From NCBI RefSeq assembly GCF_000159955.1, contig NZ_GG695972.1, positions 310,581 to 318,632 on the forward strand: a stretch of DNA of 8,052 nucleotides, read 5' to 3'. This DNA comes from Paenibacillus sp. oral taxon 786 str. D14. Its GTDB lineage: Bacteria; Bacillota; Bacilli; Paenibacillales; Paenibacillaceae. A program made the translations under genes and the position numbers. The notes under the pieces were generated by a model, which had not been told where the DNA came from, did not search any database, and saw only the letters and a list, made by a program, of their open reading frames with translations. Below are positions 6,272-8,052 of this stretch, in pieces (within the stretch, counting starts at the first letter, position 1; the number at the start of each line of letters is the position of its first letter).

Positions 6272-7138
6272 ATGAAGATTTTGGTGACAGGGGCGACGGG
6301 GCAACTCGGCGCCAAGGTGGTTGAAGCGCTGCTGGCTTCGGTGCCAGCAGAACAGCTGGCAGTGAGCGTACGCGATCCCCAGAAAGCTAGTGCGTTAAGC
6401 GAGCGCGGCGTGGACGTGCGACAGGGGGATTTTGATGATCCGGCTTCGCTGGACACGGCTTTTGCCGGTGTGGAACGGCTGCTTATCGTATCCACGCAGG
6501 GTGACAACAATACGCGGACTCGCCAGCACTTGGCGGCTGTCGCGGCGGCAGAACGTGCAGGCGTTAAGTTCATCGCCTATACGAGTGTGGTGAATGCTGC
6601 AGCGAACCCGTTGGCGTTAGCTCCCGTCCATAAAGCGACCGAGGAAGCGATTGCGAAAACGGGCATTCCGTACGCCTTCTTACGGAACAACTGGTACATC
6701 GAAAATGAAACAGGGACGATCCAAGGCATTTTGGCAGGAGCCCCGCTTGTAACTTCCGCTGGAGACGGCAAAGTTGGCTGGGCGACGCGTGAGGATTACG
6801 CGCAAGCCGCAGCAACGGTGTTGGCTGGCAGCGGCCATGAGAACAAGATTTATGAGCTGTCGGGACCCGTGCTGACGCATGATGAACTGGCGAAAAAGAT
6901 CGGTGAAGTTCTGGGCCGTGAAGTTCCCGTCCAGCATGTTGACGATGCGGCCTATGCGGAAACGATGCGCGGTGCGGGAGTGCCGGAACCGGTGGTTCCG
7001 TTCCTCGTCTCCATCCAAAGCGCGATTCGCGAAGGTGCGCTGGACGTTCCGAGCGGCGACCTGGAAGTTTTGCTGGGCCGGCCGGTAACTCCGGTCGTGG
7101 ACGCCATTCGCGGCATCGTAAAAGAACTGCAAGCCTAA
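6272..7138 (+). CDS. qorB: NmrA-family NAD(P)H:quinone oxidoreductase, QorB-like
   Basis: 288 aa, an atypical short-chain dehydrogenase with a Rossmann fold. The dinucleotide-binding motif is GATGQLG (7-13) right after the first strand. The pattern closely follows E. coli QorB (YtfG, about 286 aa): a VRDPQKA segment after strand 2, GVKFIAYTS in the middle, LRNNWYIEN, and AGDGKVGWATREDYAQAAA. The usual YxxxK catalytic pair is absent, as in NmrA-like proteins. Expected role is cytosolic NADPH-dependent reduction of quinones, protecting against electrophile and redox stress. The start is set by AGGAGGAG at 6258-6265, 6 nt before ATG. It is transcribed alone from a consensus promoter with an operator and ends at a strong terminator. 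Other NmrA-type NAD(P)-sensing or azoreductase-like roles cannot be excluded. Confidence 0.85.
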   Translation: MKILVTGATGQLGAKVVEALLASVPAEQLAVSVRDPQKASALSERGVDVRQGDFDDPASLDTAFAGVERLLIVSTQGDNNTRTRQHLAAVAAAERAGVKFIAYTSVVNAAANPLALAPVHKATEEAIAKTGIPYAFLRNNWYIENETGTIQGILAGAPLVTSAGDGKVGWATREDYAQAAATVLAGSGHENKIYELSGPVLTHDELAKKIGEVLGREVPVQHVDDAAYAETMRGAGVPEPVVPFLVSIQSAIREGALDVPSGDLEVLLGRPVTPVVDAIRGIVKELQA

Positions 7139-7143
7139 TGACG

Positions 7144-7179
7144 AAAATCCCTGTTCCGGGAGTGGAACAGGGATTTTTT
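7144..7179 (+). terminator. Strong intrinsic terminator of the quinone reductase gene
   Basis: A perfect 14-bp stem, AAAATCCCTGTTCC (7144-7157) with GGAACAGGGATTTT (7164-7177), has a 6-nt loop and a T run to 7179. On the other strand it has only four Ts, so it could stop leftward transcripts weakly as well. Confidence 0.93.
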
Positions 7180-7218
7180 GCGTTCAGCGGCTTTCCCATT
7201 GGAGCTGACGCCGGCGGG

Positions 7219-7240
7219 TCAACTGCAAAAGTGCAGTTGA
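7219..7240 (+). repeat. Hairpin copy 1 of the 12-mer
   Basis: TCAACTGCA (7219-7227) and TGCAGTTGA (7232-7240) are perfect 9-bp arms around AAAG. It is the most symmetric of the four 12-mer sites. Confidence 0.8.
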
Positions 7241-7270
7241 TTTTCCGCGAAACCGGCTATTTTTAGCGGC

Positions 7271-7292
7271 TGAAATGTAAAAGTGCATTTCA
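7271..7292 (+). repeat. Hairpin copy 2 of the 12-mer
   Basis: TGAAATGTA (7271-7279) and TGCATTTCA (7284-7292) pair over 9 bp with one G-T wobble, around the same AAAG loop as copy 1. The arms differ in sequence from copy 1 yet stay paired, as expected if the fold or dyad is under selection. Confidence 0.75.
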
Positions 7293-7409
7293 TTCAGGGT
7301 CAAATCCGTGGAAAGAGGAGTTTTTACCGGATTTAAGCTGCACTTTTACATTTGAACGCCCTAAATCGAGCCAAAATAACGAAAATGAACTGCACTTTTA
7401 CATTCCACC

Positions 7410-7649
7410 TGCGACTAGCAGGGGATTTGGCAATGCGATTATGCGAGTAGTCACTCTGCGACTAGCAGGGTATGCGACATTGAGACACTTCGGCTATGTG
7501 AATATACGACTCAGCAACTATGCGACTCTGCTACTAGCGGCCATGCCATTAAGCGAGTATGTGGCTTTGCATCTATGCGATTTTGCAACTCTGTGACTTT
7601 GCGAATATTCGACTTTGCGTCTATACAAAACTCTGCAACTCTACAGCTA
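7410..7649. repeat. Degenerate tandem octamer array, consensus TGCGACTA
   Basis: About 30 head-to-tail units, mostly exactly 8 bp (a few of 7, 9 or 10), fill the space up to the monooxygenase gene. Good units include those at 7410, 7434, 7442, 7457, 7521, 7576, 7584, 7592, 7600 and 7634. Variation is mainly at the last base (A, C or T) and by single substitutions. A larger segment, CTGCGACTAGCAGGG, occurs at 7409-7423 and 7456-7470, with a worn copy at 7528, so parts were duplicated at a higher level. The last unit contains the stop codon of the minus-strand gene. No ribosome site or credible gene is seen inside. It looks like a decaying minisatellite; function unknown. Confidence 0.75.
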
Positions 7650-7952
7650 CTTAATGCCTTTCCCGCCCATCGGGCGGAGCGGAATCGACTCCACGCCGGC
7701 GATCAACGGCATGGCCCGCTGAATCATTGCCCGCGTGGCTTCATCTTGCAGTGAGGCGTCGTGGGCTTCCTTGCTGCTCCAGACCTCGGTGACCCACACG
7801 GTCTCGGGCTCCGTCTCCGAAACGTTTACTACATACAGCTCACAGTCCGGAGCTGCCCCCGCACCCGCAGCGGCTTCCAACAAGATGTCGACCAACTGGT
7901 CGCGCGTCCCGGGTTGCGCCTTGAATTTGGCGTACATGCCGAACTTGTCCAC
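7647..7952 (-). CDS. ABM-domain putative quinol monooxygenase (YgiN-like)
   Basis: 101 aa, one antibiotic-biosynthesis-monooxygenase domain, a small ferredoxin-like dimeric alpha/beta fold that works without metal or flavin cofactor in several members. Visible hallmarks are the first strand GMYAKFKAQPGTRDQLVDIL, the central CELYVVNVSE strand, and the WVTEVWSSKEAHDASLQ segment, where ExW and the following His are typical of the family. E. coli YgiN, a relative, oxidises menadiol. The present substrate is unknown. The start is GTG (7952-7950), supported by AGGAGG at 7965-7960 with 7-nt spacing. An ATG inside that region is out of frame. It is convergent with the qorB-like gene and has its own promoter. 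No terminator is seen after it, only the octamer array. A small detoxification or signalling role beside a quinone reductase is plausible but inferred. Confidence 0.85.
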   Translation of the reverse strand: MDKFGMYAKFKAQPGTRDQLVDILLEAAAGAGAAPDCELYVVNVSETEPETVWVTEVWSSKEAHDASLQDEATRAMIQRAMPLIAGVESIPLRPMGGKGIK

Positions 7953-7959
7953 CGGCCAT

Positions 7960-7965
7960 CCTCCT
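7960..7965 (-). promoter_or_regulatory. Ribosome binding site that fixes a GTG start
   Basis: AGGAGG on the minus strand lies 7 nt before the GTG at 7952-7950. Both nearby ATGs are out of frame with the ABM domain, so GTG is the real start. Confidence 0.8.
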
Positions 7966-7982
7966 CATCTTTAGTTAGAAGA

Positions 7983-8011
7983 ATTATCTCCTACCCCTAC
8001 TCGGTTTGCAA
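7983..8011 (-). promoter_or_regulatory. Promoter of the ABM monooxygenase gene
   Basis: Reading leftward, TTGCAA (8011-8006) and GATAAT (7988-7983) are separated by 17 bp and lie about 30 bp upstream of the start codon, giving a short leader. Confidence 0.65.
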
Positions 8012-8042
8012 CTCCCAGGCGGAATCCCCTCCTTACCCTCCA

Positions 8043-8051
8043 TGATATAAT
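8043..8051 (+). promoter_or_regulatory. Possible extended -10 promoter at the right edge
   Basis: TGATATAAT matches an extended -10 (TGn plus TATAAT) facing rightward out of the window. No good -35 is found 16-18 bp upstream, and the gene it would serve is not in view. Confidence 0.35.
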
Positions 8052-8052
8052 T

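Larger units (their letters stand above)
7219..7408. repeat. Nested inverted-repeat element with four 12-mer copies
   Basis: Two diverged about 72-bp units face each other around a centre near 7313. Unit A (7221-7292) carries TGCAAAAGTGCA at 7224 and TGTAAAAGTGCA at 7276. Unit B (7334-7405) carries the reverse complement TGCACTTTTACA at 7339 and 7391. By eye, the first 25 bases of A match the inverted B at 21 positions, and 15 bases at the other end match without a break. The middle is more diverged. Copies 1 and 2 are themselves hairpins (9-bp arms, AAAG loop). Between the units, AAATCCG (7302-7308) and CGGATTT (7328-7334) form another stem. No coding sequence is evident. It resembles a REP/BIME- or MITE-like element; no target-site duplication is recognised. 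Confidence 0.75.

Noticed and set aside
7441..7596. Small gene of 51 codons inside the octamer array
   Set aside because: No ribosome site lies at a proper distance, and the open frame is explained by the stop-free repeat consensus. It is kept as a finding, not annotated as a gene.
7405..7650. CRISPR array
   Set aside because: The repeats are 8 bp and contiguous, with no unique spacers of 25-45 bp and no cas genes in the window.
7870..7959. ATG start at 7959 (minus strand) for the ABM gene
   Set aside because: It is out of frame with the conserved domain and soon hits a stop. The GTG at 7952 has the correctly spaced ribosome site.

Overview
The window looks like chromosomal DNA from a moderately GC-rich Firmicute, most likely Paenibacillaceae. 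This is inferred from strong AGGAGG-type ribosome binding sites, sigma-A-like promoters, classic hairpin-plus-T-run terminators, and protein sequences of a Bacillus/Paenibacillus type. No RNA gene, transposase or CRISPR array is visible.

Left part (1-1530): the last codons of an unidentified gene, then ssuE (NADPH-dependent FMN reductase) with its own promoter, then a small P-loop kinase-like protein that ends in a strong terminator. No ssuABCD genes are visible beside ssuE.

Centre (1550-6109): a tightly packed three-gene operon with its own promoter. The first two genes encode the halves of a heterodimeric ABC exporter of the BmrC/BmrD (YheI/YheH, TM287/288) type. The first subunit has Asp at the catalytic Walker B position and Gln in place of the H-loop His. 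The second has the catalytic Glu and His but an altered signature motif (ISQGQ). All deviations therefore fall into one of the two composite ATP sites. The third gene overlaps the second by one base and encodes a soluble ABC/AAA-type ATPase with no membrane segment, an uncommon and possibly functional partner.

Right part (6110-8052): a qorB-like NmrA-family quinone oxidoreductase, whose -10 box lies entirely inside a perfect 9+1+9 bp palindrome, a probable operator. It faces a convergent small ABM-family (YgiN-like) quinol monooxygenase gene. The roughly 500 bp between them hold no convincing gene but two unusual repeat structures. One is an about 190 bp nested inverted element with four copies of a 12-mer (TGYAAAAGTGCA) at exact 52/63/52 bp spacings. 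The other is an about 240 bp array of some 30 degenerate copies of an octamer (consensus TGCGACTA) that runs into the stop codon of the monooxygenase gene.

The repeat region and the exporter-plus-ATPase operon are the parts most worth following up. The rest is ordinary housekeeping or stress-response content.
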